From Leptospira limi (lineage in GTDB: Bacteria; Spirochaetota; Leptospiria; Leptospirales; Leptospiraceae), in contig NZ_JAMQPV010000001.1 in the NCBI RefSeq assembly GCF_026151395.1, positions 1,722,501-1,786,500 of the forward strand: a stretch of 64,000 nt of DNA, given 5' to 3'. The position numbers were made by a program, and so were the translations under genes. Numbering within the stretch: the first letter of the stretch is position 1; every line of letters starts with the position of its first letter. Under the pieces are notes generated by a model that did no database searches, was not told the origin of the DNA, and worked only from the letters and a program-made list of their open reading frames with translations. Positions 16,353-25,498 of the stretch are shown piece by piece.

Positions 16353-18839
16353 TTACTTTAAGAATTGGATGGAAAGTAAAGTAACGTCGTCTTCAAAGAG
16401 TTCTGAGTTTTGATGGGAAATCGCTGATTGTAACAAAGTACTGAGTGTATTGTCCCCTTTCCAAAGGGAGTGATCCTTTAACCATACAACAAATCCTTTT
16501 TCACGGAACATCGCATTATCTTTTGAACGAACGTCAAAAATTCCATCTGAAAATAAAAAGAGTTTGTCTCCCACTTCATATGGTACTTCAAAATTAGTTC
16601 CCTCCCATTCGGGAAGAATGGAAAGAGGTTTCCCTTTTCCTAAGAGGGCAGTGATTTGGTTTTGATGGCCAAAATAAATGTCCTCGTGACCTGCTTTTGA
16701 CCAGATGAATTTTTTTTCATGAGAATCAATAACCACAGCAACTGCAGTGATGAATAATCCTGCCGTGTTTCCAAATAAAATTGAATTCAGTTGGGACAAA
16801 CATTCGGCAGGGTTTTCTTTATTGGTAATAGGAAGTTGTAGGCTAAAATGTAATAAGGTAGAGACCATTCCTGCAGAGAATCCATGCCCTGATACATCTG
16901 CTAATAGAACAAAAGTTTTACCATTTTCTAAGGATTGGATACAATAATAATCACCTGCAATTCCATCACTTGGTAAAAATTCTAATTTAACATCGATTTG
17001 GTTTTTATCAAAATTTGGTTCTGGTAATAGTTTTTTCTGGATTTTGACACCACGTGCTAATTCTTCTTGTAAGTAGAATTCTTTTTGTTTCAATCGTAAG
17101 GCATTTCGAATCACACTTAATAATTCCGATTCTAAAAAAGGTTTTGAAAGATATAAGTCAGCGCCTTCACTGTGTAATTCCTTTCTTGTTGTTACATCTG
17201 CTTTGGCTGTTAATAAGATGACAGGCAATGAATGGAATTGTTCTTTTTTTCGAATTTCTTTTATTAGATCAAGACCACTGAGTTTTGGCATCATAAGGTC
17301 AGTGATTACTAGGTTTGGATTCTCAGATAAAATCATGGTTAAACCTTCTTCCCCATCTTTTGCAACGAGGACATGGTAACCGGCCCTCGTGAGGATTGAA
17401 CCTAAATAGGATCGTAAATCTGGATTGTCTTCAACAACCAGAAGTTTAACAAATCGTTTGGGAGATTCTTTTTCTGTATCGGAAATGAGTGATTTGGATT
17501 CTTCGGGAATGTATTCATGTTGGAAAAGATGGAATTGTTTTTCTTTCCAACTTAAGATATCAGTTGTTTTTACATTTTTTATAATGGGCAATGAAAAATA
17601 AAAATGAGAACCTTTTCCGATTTCACTTTCTACTCCAACTTTGCCTCCATGTAGTTCCACTAATTCTTTTACAAGTGCTAAACCAAGTCCTGTTCCTTCT
17701 TGTTCTCTGGTAAGTGATGCTTCACTGATACCAAAACGGGAAAATAGGCGTTTCATTTGATCTTCATTCATCCCAATTCCAGTGTCGTAAACTGAGACAA
17801 TCACCTCCCCATCCTTCTCTTTTGTCTGTAATTTGATATTCCCGCCAGACTCAGTGAACTTGATAGCATTTGAAAGATAATTAAAAATACATTTGTCTAA
17901 TTGTTCTGGATCAGCAGCAACAATTAGATCATTTCCATCTAAAACGAGTTCAAAGTTTATGTTCTTTCTTTTGACATAAGCATTAAAATTTTCTGATACC
18001 AATGATAAAAATTCATCCAGAAGTATAGGTGATGTTTTGATTTCCATCTTCCCAGAAGTGATTTTTTGCAGGTCAAGTAGTTGGTTTACCAATCGAGTTA
18101 ATCTTCTTCCTTGGTTGGCTATGATTTTGACTTCCTGTGGATTTAATCCTTCCTCACGATTCAAAGCGGATTCAGAAGGTCCAGAAATTAAAGTAAGAGG
18201 TGTTCTTAACTCATGTGAAATGTTTTGAAAAAAAGCTGTTTGTGCTTTATTCTCTCTCTCTAACGAGTCTTCGGCGATATTTGCAGCTAAGGTAAAATAA
18301 TAAGCAAAACCTGCATGGAATAAGGTGGAAAAAACTATATTGGATACATTGATGAGTGTGAGAAAATTTGTACTCCATACATAAATCGGAGGATAATTCA
18401 TCGAATAATAATAGGTGGATGCAAATAAGAGACACCCAATCACTATGCTTCCAAATTTAAGAATGTTTTTTCCTGGAGGCAAAAGGAAAATTCCTGTTGC
18501 AAATAACATCATGTAGTATTGGTATCCAGCTCCCCATCCAAAAAAATAAGTGGCTGTTAGTGCATGTAAAAACACCTCAGAAAAACATAAATACAAGGAA
18601 GTAAATAGATATTTTTTTCGATTGATCCAAATTGTAAAAGCAAACCAGAATACACTTCCAATGTTGAAGATTGCCATCTCCAAAGCACCAACGAGAAGAA
18701 AAAAAAAGACAAAAGTAAAATGGATAAGACCTGCTAAAACATAAATTGAGTTTGTAGCAACGTAGTATCTTTGGTATCGCAATTCGACTCCATCTGGTGC
18801 TTGGAAGAGTGAGCGAACAAAGGTTAAAATCTGGATCAT
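16353..18839 (-). CDS. Membrane histidine kinase - receiver - PP2C phosphatase fusion
   Basis: An 828-residue, four-part signalling protein. Residues about 15-190 carry six to seven membrane helices. HisKA (QNISHELRTPLTLISGPS, His near 208) and HATPase (NYLSNAIKFTESG, DTGIGMNEDQ, GTGLGLALVKEL) follow to about 425. A receiver (VVEDNPDLRS, phospho-Asp in LVITDLMMPKLSG, SKPF) spans about 460-580. Residues about 590-828 form a SpoIIE/PP2C Ser/Thr phosphatase with metal-site Asp residues in GIAGDYYC, LLADVSGHGFSAGM, LFSDGIFD and DDVTLLS. All modules look catalytically intact. Input at the membrane should control the phosphatase through phosphorylation of the receiver. Substrates are likely STAS-type or anti-sigma partner-switch proteins encoded elsewhere. 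Confidence 0.9.
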   Translation of the reverse strand: MIQILTFVRSLFQAPDGVELRYQRYYVATNSIYVLAGLIHFTFVFFFLLVGALEMAIFNIGSVFWFAFTIWINRKKYLFTSLYLCFSEVFLHALTATYFFGWGAGYQYYMMLFATGIFLLPPGKNILKFGSIVIGCLLFASTYYYSMNYPPIYVWSTNFLTLINVSNIVFSTLFHAGFAYYFTLAANIAEDSLERENKAQTAFFQNISHELRTPLTLISGPSESALNREEGLNPQEVKIIANQGRRLTRLVNQLLDLQKITSGKMEIKTSPILLDEFLSLVSENFNAYVKRKNINFELVLDGNDLIVAADPEQLDKCIFNYLSNAIKFTESGGNIKLQTKEKDGEVIVSVYDTGIGMNEDQMKRLFSRFGISEASLTREQEGTGLGLALVKELVELHGGKVGVESEIGKGSHFYFSLPIIKNVKTTDILSWKEKQFHLFQHEYIPEESKSLISDTEKESPKRFVKLLVVEDNPDLRSYLGSILTRAGYHVLVAKDGEEGLTMILSENPNLVITDLMMPKLSGLDLIKEIRKKEQFHSLPVILLTAKADVTTRKELHSEGADLYLSKPFLESELLSVIRNALRLKQKEFYLQEELARGVKIQKKLLPEPNFDKNQIDVKLEFLPSDGIAGDYYCIQSLENGKTFVLLADVSGHGFSAGMVSTLLHFSLQLPITNKENPAECLSQLNSILFGNTAGLFITAVAVVIDSHEKKFIWSKAGHEDIYFGHQNQITALLGKGKPLSILPEWEGTNFEVPYEVGDKLFLFSDGIFDVRSKDNAMFREKGFVVWLKDHSLWKGDNTLSTLLQSAISHQNSELFEDDVTLLSIQFLK

Positions 18840-19080
18840 GTTGGAAAAAATGAATCAGATTGAGTTCGGAAAGTCAAGAATTCCATCATGCCATTTAAGA
18901 GAAATGAGTGATTGAATGGATTCGAATTATGGTAATTCCTAGTCATTGCGGGAAAAAGAACCAAGGCTACCTGAATTCTCTTTTGTCTCAAAAATTCCAA
19001 TTTTGATCCCATTATTTTTAACTTAGAGTATAAATTGTACTCGTTACCAGACCATTGAAATTTTAGTCGTAGTATAGGAT

Positions 19081-20769
19081 ATGCAAACGAAACTCAAAAT
19101 ATACTTTCTCCTTAGTTTTTTAGCGTTCGGGATATTATGTTCCCTTGGTACTTTTTTATCACTGCATTTGATGCAGAATTTTGAGGATCAATTATTAATC
19201 CAAATTGGATTTACTCTTTTAATTATTACGCCTGTTAGTTTTGGAATTGGGATTGTTTTTGGAAATTGGATCACATCCATTTTTATGAAACTAGAATCTG
19301 CCTTTAAAGAAGTTGGTTTAGGGAATTTAGGAATCCAGATTCCATATAAACAAACTGATATTTTTAAAGATTTTTATCATAGTTTTCATCGGATGATTTT
19401 AGCACAAAGTGAACTAATCCAACACATCAAATCTTCTGCATCAACTCTGTCGAATGAATCAATTGAGATGAAAAAAATTACAAGTGAGTTTGCAATGAAT
19501 TTGCAATCCCAGTCGGCAGCAACAGAAGAGGTGTCCGCTTCCATTGAGCAAATTTCAGGTGTTGCAACATCCATTTCTAATATTGCAAATGAAAACAAAG
19601 AAAGTATGTCTGATCTGAAAGAGAAAGTTGAATCACTGTCAACGGCCATTGATGAAACTGCTGACACCGTGAATGAAACTTTGACTTCCATCCAAGTGAT
19701 CATTGAAAAAGCAGAATCAGGAAAAACTTCATTGAAGCTCATGAACGATGCAATGGAAAATCTTACATCTAGTTCTACTGAAATTTCTCGTACAGTTGAT
19801 ATCATCAATAAAATTAGTGAACAAGTGAATATGTTGGCATTAAATGCATCTATTGAAGCAGCAAGAGCTGGAGATGCAGGTAGAGGATTTGCTGTTGTTG
19901 CAGATGAAGTTTCGAAATTAGCAGAAAGAACTGCAAATGCAGTGAAGAGTATTGATCATTTAATTAAAAAAAATCAAAGGGATGTTGAGTTAGGTAGAGA
20001 ACGAATTGATTCCACAACTTCAGAGATTCAATCCATCATTGGTACCATTGATGTCATTTCTAAGCATATTGAAGAAGTAAAGAATGCAATCATATCACAA
20101 AAGAATGTTGAAGGTAAACTGTTTACTTTAGCTCAATTTGTTAAAGAAAGATCTGATGAGATTAAAAATGCTGTCAATGAACATAAAACAGCAACTAATG
20201 AAGTAACGGTGTCTGTATCTTCCATCAGTGAAATTTCATTTAAAAATTCCGAACAAAGTGAGTTTTTAGCTGATAACCTCAATCAATTTAGCAGTGCCAC
20301 AGAGAAATTGATTTCCATGGTGAATCTTTTTAAAACCAACGTGACTGTTTCTCATCAGAATGATTTTGTTAGGGATACAAAAACACATAGGATAGAATAT
20401 TCATCTGAAATAGGAGACATTTACTATGTTCCTAATCATCATTTAATTGAAGTTGTTTGGAAACCAAATTACTCGGATGAAGGATACAAATCCATTCTCT
20501 TAAAAGCATTGGAAATCATTGAAAAGTGGAAGATATCAAAGTGGTTGGCTGACACAAGACAAATCGGTTTAGTTTCAAAATCAGGACAAGATTGGGTCAA
20601 CCTCGAATGGTTTCCAAAAGCAAGTAATTCTACACTTCGGAAAATGGCTGTTGTATTACCTGAATCAGCACTGTCTGCCATTTCCATTGAAGACACCACA
20701 TTAAAAACTGGACTCGTGGAAATGAAGTCAGTTCCCAATATGGAAGCGGCTTGGAAATGGTTGGCTTAG
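19081..20769 (+). CDS. Methyl-accepting chemotaxis-type receptor with C-terminal STAS-like domain
   Basis: A 562-residue receptor. Two membrane helices (about 7-30 and 38-63) are joined by only about eight residues, so there is no periplasmic ligand domain. A HAMP-like segment covers about 65-115. The MCP signalling coiled coil spans about 125-420, with the hairpin tip [20 protein letters not shown] and [18 protein letters not shown], which contacts CheA and CheW. After it, residues about 435-562 form an extra alpha/beta domain ([53 protein letters not shown]) resembling the STAS/SEC14-like proteins of Bacteroidetes. Input probably comes from this cytosolic domain or from the membrane itself. 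AGGAT lies directly before the ATG, which is a very short spacing. Confidence 0.88.
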   Translation: MQTKLKIYFLLSFLAFGILCSLGTFLSLHLMQNFEDQLLIQIGFTLLIITPVSFGIGIVFGNWITSIFMKLESAFKEVGLGNLGIQIPYKQTDIFKDFYHSFHRMILAQSELIQHIKSSASTLSNESIEMKKITSEFAMNLQSQSAATEEVSASIEQISGVATSISNIANENKESMSDLKEKVESLSTAIDETADTVNETLTSIQVIIEKAESGKTSLKLMNDAMENLTSSSTEISRTVDIINKISEQVNMLALNASIEAARAGDAGRGFAVVADEVSKLAERTANAVKSIDHLIKKNQRDVELGRERIDSTTSEIQSIIGTIDVISKHIEEVKNAIISQKNVEGKLFTLAQFVKERSDEIKNAVNEHKTATNEVTVSVSSISEISFKNSEQSEFLADNLNQFSSATEKLISMVNLFKTNVTVSHQNDFVRDTKTHRIEYSSEIGDIYYVPNHHLIEVVWKPNYSDEGYKSILLKALEIIEKWKISKWLADTRQIGLVSKSGQDWVNLEWFPKASNSTLRKMAVVLPESALSAISIEDTTLKTGLVEMKSVPNMEAAWKWLA

Positions 20770-20793
20770 ACTAAAAACGTAAAGTTTTTTTGG

Positions 20794-20822
20794 ATGGAAA
20801 GTTGTCACAATAAACTTTCCAT
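20794..20822 (+). other. Hairpin after the chemoreceptor gene
   Basis: ATGGAAAGTT (20794-20803) pairs perfectly with AACTTTCCAT (20813-20822). A T-run (GTTTTTTT) lies before it, not after, so it is not a classic terminator. It may end the receptor message or shape the leader of the next gene. It argues against using ATG 20794, which lies inside its left arm, as a start. Confidence 0.45.
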
Positions 20823-20835
20823 TCGTCTACATTCT

Positions 20836-21255
20836 ATGGATTCAATTACGCTCCTCATTCAGATACAGTTCATATCCTGTTCCATGATGGTGGCCATTAT
20901 TTGGATCATTCAAATCCTTCATTACCCCACTTTTTTATACATAAATGAATCGGACTTTTCTAAATTTCACCAGTTTCATTCCTTCCGAATCACTTGGATT
21001 GTTGCTCCATTGATGATGGTTGAACTTGTTAGCGCAAGTTTCCTTTGGTATTTAGAAATGAATTCAAATCTTTTTCGCCTTAATTTGATTCTCGTTTTAT
21101 TCATTTGGTTTGTTACTTTTTTTGTAAGTGTTCCAATTCATAATCAACTGTTAAAAGGGAAAGATCGGATTCAAATCAAACGTTTGGTTTTCACAAATTG
21201 GATTCGTACTGGAATTTGGACCTTTCGATTCGGATTGTGTCTTTTTTTGACGTAA
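20836..21255 (+). CDS. Conserved four-helix membrane protein of unknown function
   Basis: About 139 residues with four predicted membrane helices (about 3-27, 58-78, 83-103 and 120-139). Recognisable features are the first helix ending WIIQILHYPTFLYI, the FHQFHSFRITWIVAPLMMVEL segment with His and Arg near the second helix, and the RTGIWTFRFG motif near the C-terminus. This pattern is shared by small uncharacterised (DUF1772-like) bacterial membrane proteins. The start is placed at ATG 20836 because the upstream ATG 20794 is buried in a hairpin; neither has an SD. It ends shortly before a lipoprotein hydrolase gene on the same strand. Confidence 0.65.
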   Translation: MDSITLLIQIQFISCSMMVAIIWIIQILHYPTFLYINESDFSKFHQFHSFRITWIVAPLMMVELVSASFLWYLEMNSNLFRLNLILVLFIWFVTFFVSVPIHNQLLKGKDRIQIKRLVFTNWIRTGIWTFRFGLCLFLT

Positions 21256-21342
21256 GCGTTTTCTTGTGGATATCTCTACTCAAGTTGTATTTTACAATTT
21301 TTAGGATCTTGTGGAAATTTAGCAAAAAGAGGTTCTCTTCCG

Positions 21343-22299
21343 ATGAAACATATCCAACAGGTCCAACGATTCATTCCTTTCCTTTTTTTACTCTTATTTT
21401 TTTCAAATTGCCATGTGAGTTCACATTCTTACAAAAACTATCCCATCATTTCCTCTAACCAAGCATTTACACTTCCCATCAAACCAAATGTGTATGTTGA
21501 TTTCCAAACCGTTAAGGCAGCTGATTGGGAAGTGCCACTTGCGGGTTTATTGGATTTGGAGGATCCAAAATCAAAACTTGCTAATCTAAAAGACAGACTA
21601 GAACCAATTTCGATTTATTTTTATTTGATCAAACACCCAAAACATGGAACCTTTATGATCGATTCTGGAATAGGAGAAAGTTTTACAAAAGGGAAAGACC
21701 AAGTTCCAGTCAGTTCCCTTGTTGCCTCTCAAATGAATTTTGATAAATTAAAAGTTTATGAAACGACAAAAAAATTTTTAGAGAACAATAAAATCCAATT
21801 GAAGGGAGTCTTTTTTACACACTTACACCTCGATCATGTTATGGGTGCCAGTGAGTTAGACCGTAAAATCCCATTTTATGTTGGTCCAAGTGAGATGGAT
21901 CATTCTCAATTCATTAATGTTTTTGTACAAGGTTCTACCAATCGTTTGTTAGGTGAAAATCCAAATTTATTACAACTTGATTTTGGAGATAGGAATTCAA
22001 ATAGTTTCGTTTATGATTTTTTTGGAGACCAAAGTTTTTTTATCCTCTCTGTTCCAGGACATACTCGGGGAAGTTTAGCATTCTTTATCCCATCTAAGGA
22101 TGGTGGTCACTTGGTTTTAGGTGACACTTGCCATACTCGTTTTGGTTGGTTAGAAAATGTAATTCCAGGAACATTTACAACAGACCCAAAAATGAATCGT
22201 AAGAGTTTGGATACTTTACAGAGCCTTGCGACCTATCAAAAAACCAAATACATTTACCCAGGCCACCAAGAGAGAATCATTTCCAAAGAACAAAAATAA
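21343..22299 (+). CDS. Lipoprotein metallo-beta-lactamase-fold hydrolase
   Basis: A 318-residue exported enzyme. The N-terminus is a lipoprotein signal ending FFSNC (Cys23), so it should be tethered to a membrane on the periplasmic side. The fold signature is complete: THLHLDHVMG (about residues 159-168) supplies HxHxDH, PGHTRGS supplies the next metal His, LGDTCH the bridging Asp and YPGHQE the final His. The layout resembles lactonase/AttM-like and other small-ester hydrolases of the MBL superfamily. The substrate cannot be told from sequence. GAGG lies about 10 bases before the ATG. The next gene starts 60 bases downstream. Confidence 0.85.
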   Translation: MKHIQQVQRFIPFLFLLLFFSNCHVSSHSYKNYPIISSNQAFTLPIKPNVYVDFQTVKAADWEVPLAGLLDLEDPKSKLANLKDRLEPISIYFYLIKHPKHGTFMIDSGIGESFTKGKDQVPVSSLVASQMNFDKLKVYETTKKFLENNKIQLKGVFFTHLHLDHVMGASELDRKIPFYVGPSEMDHSQFINVFVQGSTNRLLGENPNLLQLDFGDRNSNSFVYDFFGDQSFFILSVPGHTRGSLAFFIPSKDGGHLVLGDTCHTRFGWLENVIPGTFTTDPKMNRKSLDTLQSLATYQKTKYIYPGHQERIISKEQK

Positions 22300-22359
22300 A
22301 CGATTGATTCTTTTTAAAAACTATTGAGACTCTAGGTTTTTATTGCCAGAGGTGATTCG

Positions 22360-23949
22360 ATGAATCTAAAGAAATACCTATTTTTGTTATTTAGTTTTTC
22401 TTTTTCCCAATTGTTTGCAGTTGACCAAGTGTCCTGGAACCAGGCAGACCAATATTTAAAAAAACAAGACTATCTCTCTGCATTCAAACTATCGGAAAAG
22501 ATCATCCAATCTGATCCAAAAGATAGTTTTGGTTGGTGGCTTCGTTTGGCCTCTTCTTCTCAATTGGCGAGTAAAAAGGGCAAATGGCCAGACGAATGCA
22601 TTAAGAGTGCGAACCAACATGTTATACTTGTTCCCGAAGAAGAAGCATCTAGTTTGACAACAGCAGTCTGGTGTCTCAATCATGATGCTCGGTATTCTGA
22701 AATGGTTTCCCTCATCCCTAAGGTCATTCCAAAAGCAAGAGAAAAAATTGGGGAAGGTAATTATGGATTGTTGATCAATGTATTAACAATCGCCTTTATG
22801 AAGTTAAATGAGAGGGAAAAGGCAAGGGAATTTTTATACGAGGGCCTTTCTACATTATCAGGACAAGATGCGGCCATGAACACTGGTTATAATATCGGTG
22901 ATCTGTTTATCGATTCAGAAATCACAATGGAGGAAAGGGAAAAATGGCATGAACTATTTCAGAATAATCTGTTCAAAGAAAAATTGTCCAACCCACTCAT
23001 TCCAGCAATTGCTTGGAATACTTCCTTACTCACTGATGAATTTGTAAAAAAAGGAAAATACAATTACGCATTTGATACTATATCAATGTTGTACCCAGAT
23101 ATGGATGCCCATGTAACTTCTTATTGGAATTTTTTACGAGACCAACTCATCATTAAATACAAAGCATTACAATTTAAAACAAAAAAATTGAAAGAAGAAC
23201 CTCGTCGGAATTTAAAAATGATTTTTTTAGTAATCCCTCGTACCCGATTCAAAGATCCATTGCCAAATCAATTAAGTTCTTACGGAAATATGGATGCAGA
23301 TTTATCGGAAAAGGATTTATCTGATTTGTTACTAAGTTTTATATACTTTCGAGACTCATTCGAAGATGTATCGAAGGGAATCCATTGGGATTATAAAGTG
23401 ATAAGGACAAATTCAGAAATCACTTCCACAAATTTTAGGGATGAATCCTTTCGCTTTGTGATGCAACCTTCTATCGAATCCATCCAACCATCCCTTTCGA
23501 AGGAAATACTGGATGAGATCAAAACAAGTGATGGAGTGATTGTTGTATGGCCTGGTGTCAAACAACCTGATCGAGTACTCATTACCAATGGCGGTGGGAC
23601 TGAATGGAACTACGGCACTGATTCAGATCCAGAAGTGAGATTGACTATTCTTTCCGATTCCAATAAAAGTATCGCAAGTGGGAATCATGCCAATCATCCC
23701 ATTTTCATTTACCATGAATTGTTCCATGTTTTGGAATGGGCATACCACAAATCCAATTTCCCTAAAAAAGACCATCCTTATCAAAGGAGAAAAGAGTGGC
23801 CTCGGGATTACCAAGGAAATACGGAGTGGGATTTTTATACAGAAACATTTAACAAACGTATGATGACAGAAGACCAAATGGATCGATTGTATTGGTTGGG
23901 AAGAAAAGAAGGATTTTACGGAATCAAAGTCAAAGAAGAAAAAAAATAA
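22360..23949 (+). CDS. Exported TPR-like protein with a C-terminal HExxH zincin motif
   Basis: A 529-residue protein with a signal peptide (residues 1-20, ending SQLFAVDQ). Residues about 25-270 are helix pairs of TPR character (ADQYLKKQDYLSAFKLSEKI, MKLNEREKAREFLYEGLS). Residues about 285-529 form a different domain containing YHELFHVLEW: His452, Glu453 and His456 make an HExxH motif of zinc metallopeptidases. An acidic stretch further on (TEWDFYTETF) could give the third ligand. The gluzincin-like assignment is inference; I do not recognise a named peptidase family. The start has SD AGAGGTGA. It follows the MBL lipoprotein gene, possibly in the same operon. Confidence 0.7.
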   Translation: MNLKKYLFLLFSFSFSQLFAVDQVSWNQADQYLKKQDYLSAFKLSEKIIQSDPKDSFGWWLRLASSSQLASKKGKWPDECIKSANQHVILVPEEEASSLTTAVWCLNHDARYSEMVSLIPKVIPKAREKIGEGNYGLLINVLTIAFMKLNEREKAREFLYEGLSTLSGQDAAMNTGYNIGDLFIDSEITMEEREKWHELFQNNLFKEKLSNPLIPAIAWNTSLLTDEFVKKGKYNYAFDTISMLYPDMDAHVTSYWNFLRDQLIIKYKALQFKTKKLKEEPRRNLKMIFLVIPRTRFKDPLPNQLSSYGNMDADLSEKDLSDLLLSFIYFRDSFEDVSKGIHWDYKVIRTNSEITSTNFRDESFRFVMQPSIESIQPSLSKEILDEIKTSDGVIVVWPGVKQPDRVLITNGGGTEWNYGTDSDPEVRLTILSDSNKSIASGNHANHPIFIYHELFHVLEWAYHKSNFPKKDHPYQRRKEWPRDYQGNTEWDFYTETFNKRMMTEDQMDRLYWLGRKEGFYGIKVKEEKK

Positions 23950-23999
23950 TACAATCGAAAGTTTAATTTACTATCATTAAAATCGATCTAAGCCTTTAG

Positions 24000-24575
24000 T
24001 TAGATAGTTCCATCTAACTTAGCTTCTTTTAAGATGGATTGGATATGGTGGTTTAATAATTTTTGGTATTCTGGATTTTCGAGGAAGAAGGGCCAGAGAG
24101 GTAAAAATATCCATCCATTATATATTTTGAATTTTGATTCCCTTTTGTAGTTACTTGCGTTACCCGATTTTTGATCACGAATGCTAACCTCTGTTGTGAT
24201 TGTTTCATAGGTGATACTCGGCAAGATTCCAAATGAAAGTCCCGTAATCCAAACACCAATGCCTTCTTCATGTTTTCTGGTTAGAAACACTAAAGCAAAA
24301 ACATCATCATCCTTGTATCCCACTTTGACAGATTTGAAATAACCAGCTGTTTCAAATGCTTTTTGTAGCAGTTTTCCTTCATTAATGGCAATTCTTGGAT
24401 GATCAAATGTAGATGGATTGTAAATGGTAATGGATTTTTGAGAAGGATTTTGTTTTAAGGATAGGATGAATTTTGTGTCTACGTCTGATAAATTTTCAGC
24501 AAACGTCATGCAGTTGTTAATGAATAACAAACAAAGTATGTAAAAATAGAATCCAACTCTAGAACGCATCGCCAA
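24000..24575 (-). CDS. Putative lipoprotein of unknown function
   Basis: A 191-residue exported protein whose signal segment (VGFYFYILCLLFINNC) ends in a spirochaetal lipobox with Cys about residue 22. The mature part is mixed alpha/beta with a central FALVFLTRKHEEGIGVWITG and a hydrophobic C-terminal third (GWIFLPLWPFFLENPEYQ). It resembles the many leptospiral lipoproteins that measure about 190 residues and have no assigned role. A TTG start at 24575 is preferred, because GGGGAG lies ten bases upstream; ATG 24569 is the alternative. It is divergent from the 24651 lipoprotein gene and convergent with the zincin gene. Confidence 0.65.
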   Translation of the reverse strand: MAMRSRVGFYFYILCLLFINNCMTFAENLSDVDTKFILSLKQNPSQKSITIYNPSTFDHPRIAINEGKLLQKAFETAGYFKSVKVGYKDDDVFALVFLTRKHEEGIGVWITGLSFGILPSITYETITTEVSIRDQKSGNASNYKRESKFKIYNGWIFLPLWPFFLENPEYQKLLNHHIQSILKEAKLDGTI

Positions 24576-24614
24576 AGAATGAGTACTCCCCGCCTAATGG
24601 CAAGTTATTTTTTG

Positions 24615-24644
24615 TTGACACATCTAATTTGCAAAACATTATAT
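24615..24644 (+). promoter_or_regulatory. Promoter predicting a leaderless transcript of the 24651 gene
   Basis: A perfect -35 TTGACA (24615-24620) and TTATAT (24639-24644) are 18 bases apart, which puts the transcript start at or within a base of ATG 24651. No SD precedes that ATG. On the opposite strand, TATAAT (24643-24638) could be the -10 of the divergent lipoprotein gene, so the two promoters may overlap. Confidence 0.5.
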
Positions 24645-24650
24645 TCTACC

Positions 24651-25433
24651 ATGGCATTTTACCGTATAACTTCAGTCATTATCATCATTCTCACTCACTT
24701 ATTGATTTCTGCAGGGTGTAAAGCGACAACAGAACGAGTGTTTGATCCGAGTGATCCAAAATCCGAGGCAAAAAACACTCTAGTCGGATTTTTATTATTA
24801 GATGAGACAGAACGAAATAATCTTGCGATTGCGGTTAGTTATGTTAGCCTACAACCATTATTAGGGGAAAATGTAAAAATAGACGAGATTGTAGAACTAA
24901 ATCCATCTCTGGACATATACAGAGGTTCTTATATTAAAACTTCCTTTTATTATTTTGAAGAAGAAAAAGAATCTTACGTTTCATTTTCCAATCATCCTAA
25001 AAAATCAATTTTTAATCCAAACAAGTTAGATGGTGACAAAGAATATTTGATTCGAGAACTGAATTGGACTCGGAGTTGCGGAGATAAATGTAGAATCAAC
25101 ATGAATTCAAGGCTAAACCCATTCAAAAGTGTGAATACACTGAAAATCAAAGGGACACCGGGAGAAATTGTTTTTCTAGGAATTTTTACAATCAAAACAA
25201 ATCAAATTTCTGGCACTTCGAATTTTTCCGTTGAATTCAACCGAATCTCGGACGACTCAGAATTCTACCATAGACGGATTGATCCTGTTCAAGAAAAAAT
25301 AATCTTTGATCCTCAATTTGGCAAAAATCAAAAATCAGCAGAAATTCAATTTTTGAGATCCATTTTGGAGATGCAGAAATCTGGGTTTTGGTATGAAAAG
25401 GCTAAAGAAAATCTAAAAAATCTTACAAGATAA
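24651..25433 (+). CDS. Putative lipoprotein of unknown function
   Basis: About 260 residues. The frame is open further upstream, but ATG 24651 gives MAFYRITSVIIIILTHLLISAGC, an excellent lipoprotein signal with lipobox SAGC (Cys23), so it is preferred over 24579. No SD is present. The promoter at 24615-24644 would start the message at this ATG. The mature protein is beta-rich and polar, with a Cys pair in RSCGDKCRINMNS and a helical C-terminus (EIQFLRSILEMQKSGFWYEK). I recognise no family. The next gene follows closely and could be co-transcribed. Confidence 0.65.
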   Translation: MAFYRITSVIIIILTHLLISAGCKATTERVFDPSDPKSEAKNTLVGFLLLDETERNNLAIAVSYVSLQPLLGENVKIDEIVELNPSLDIYRGSYIKTSFYYFEEEKESYVSFSNHPKKSIFNPNKLDGDKEYLIRELNWTRSCGDKCRINMNSRLNPFKSVNTLKIKGTPGEIVFLGIFTIKTNQISGTSNFSVEFNRISDDSEFYHRRIDPVQEKIIFDPQFGKNQKSAEIQFLRSILEMQKSGFWYEKAKENLKNLTR

Positions 25434-25498
25434 GTTTGAAATCATTTTTTCCAAATACAAAATGTCTAATTGTAACAGCCGTGTTTGGAGAAACTTCT

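Noticed and set aside
19386..19808. 140-codon minus-strand ORF inside the chemoreceptor gene
   Set aside because: It is the antisense shadow of a regular coiled-coil coding sequence; there is no RBS and the receptor frame is clearly the real one.
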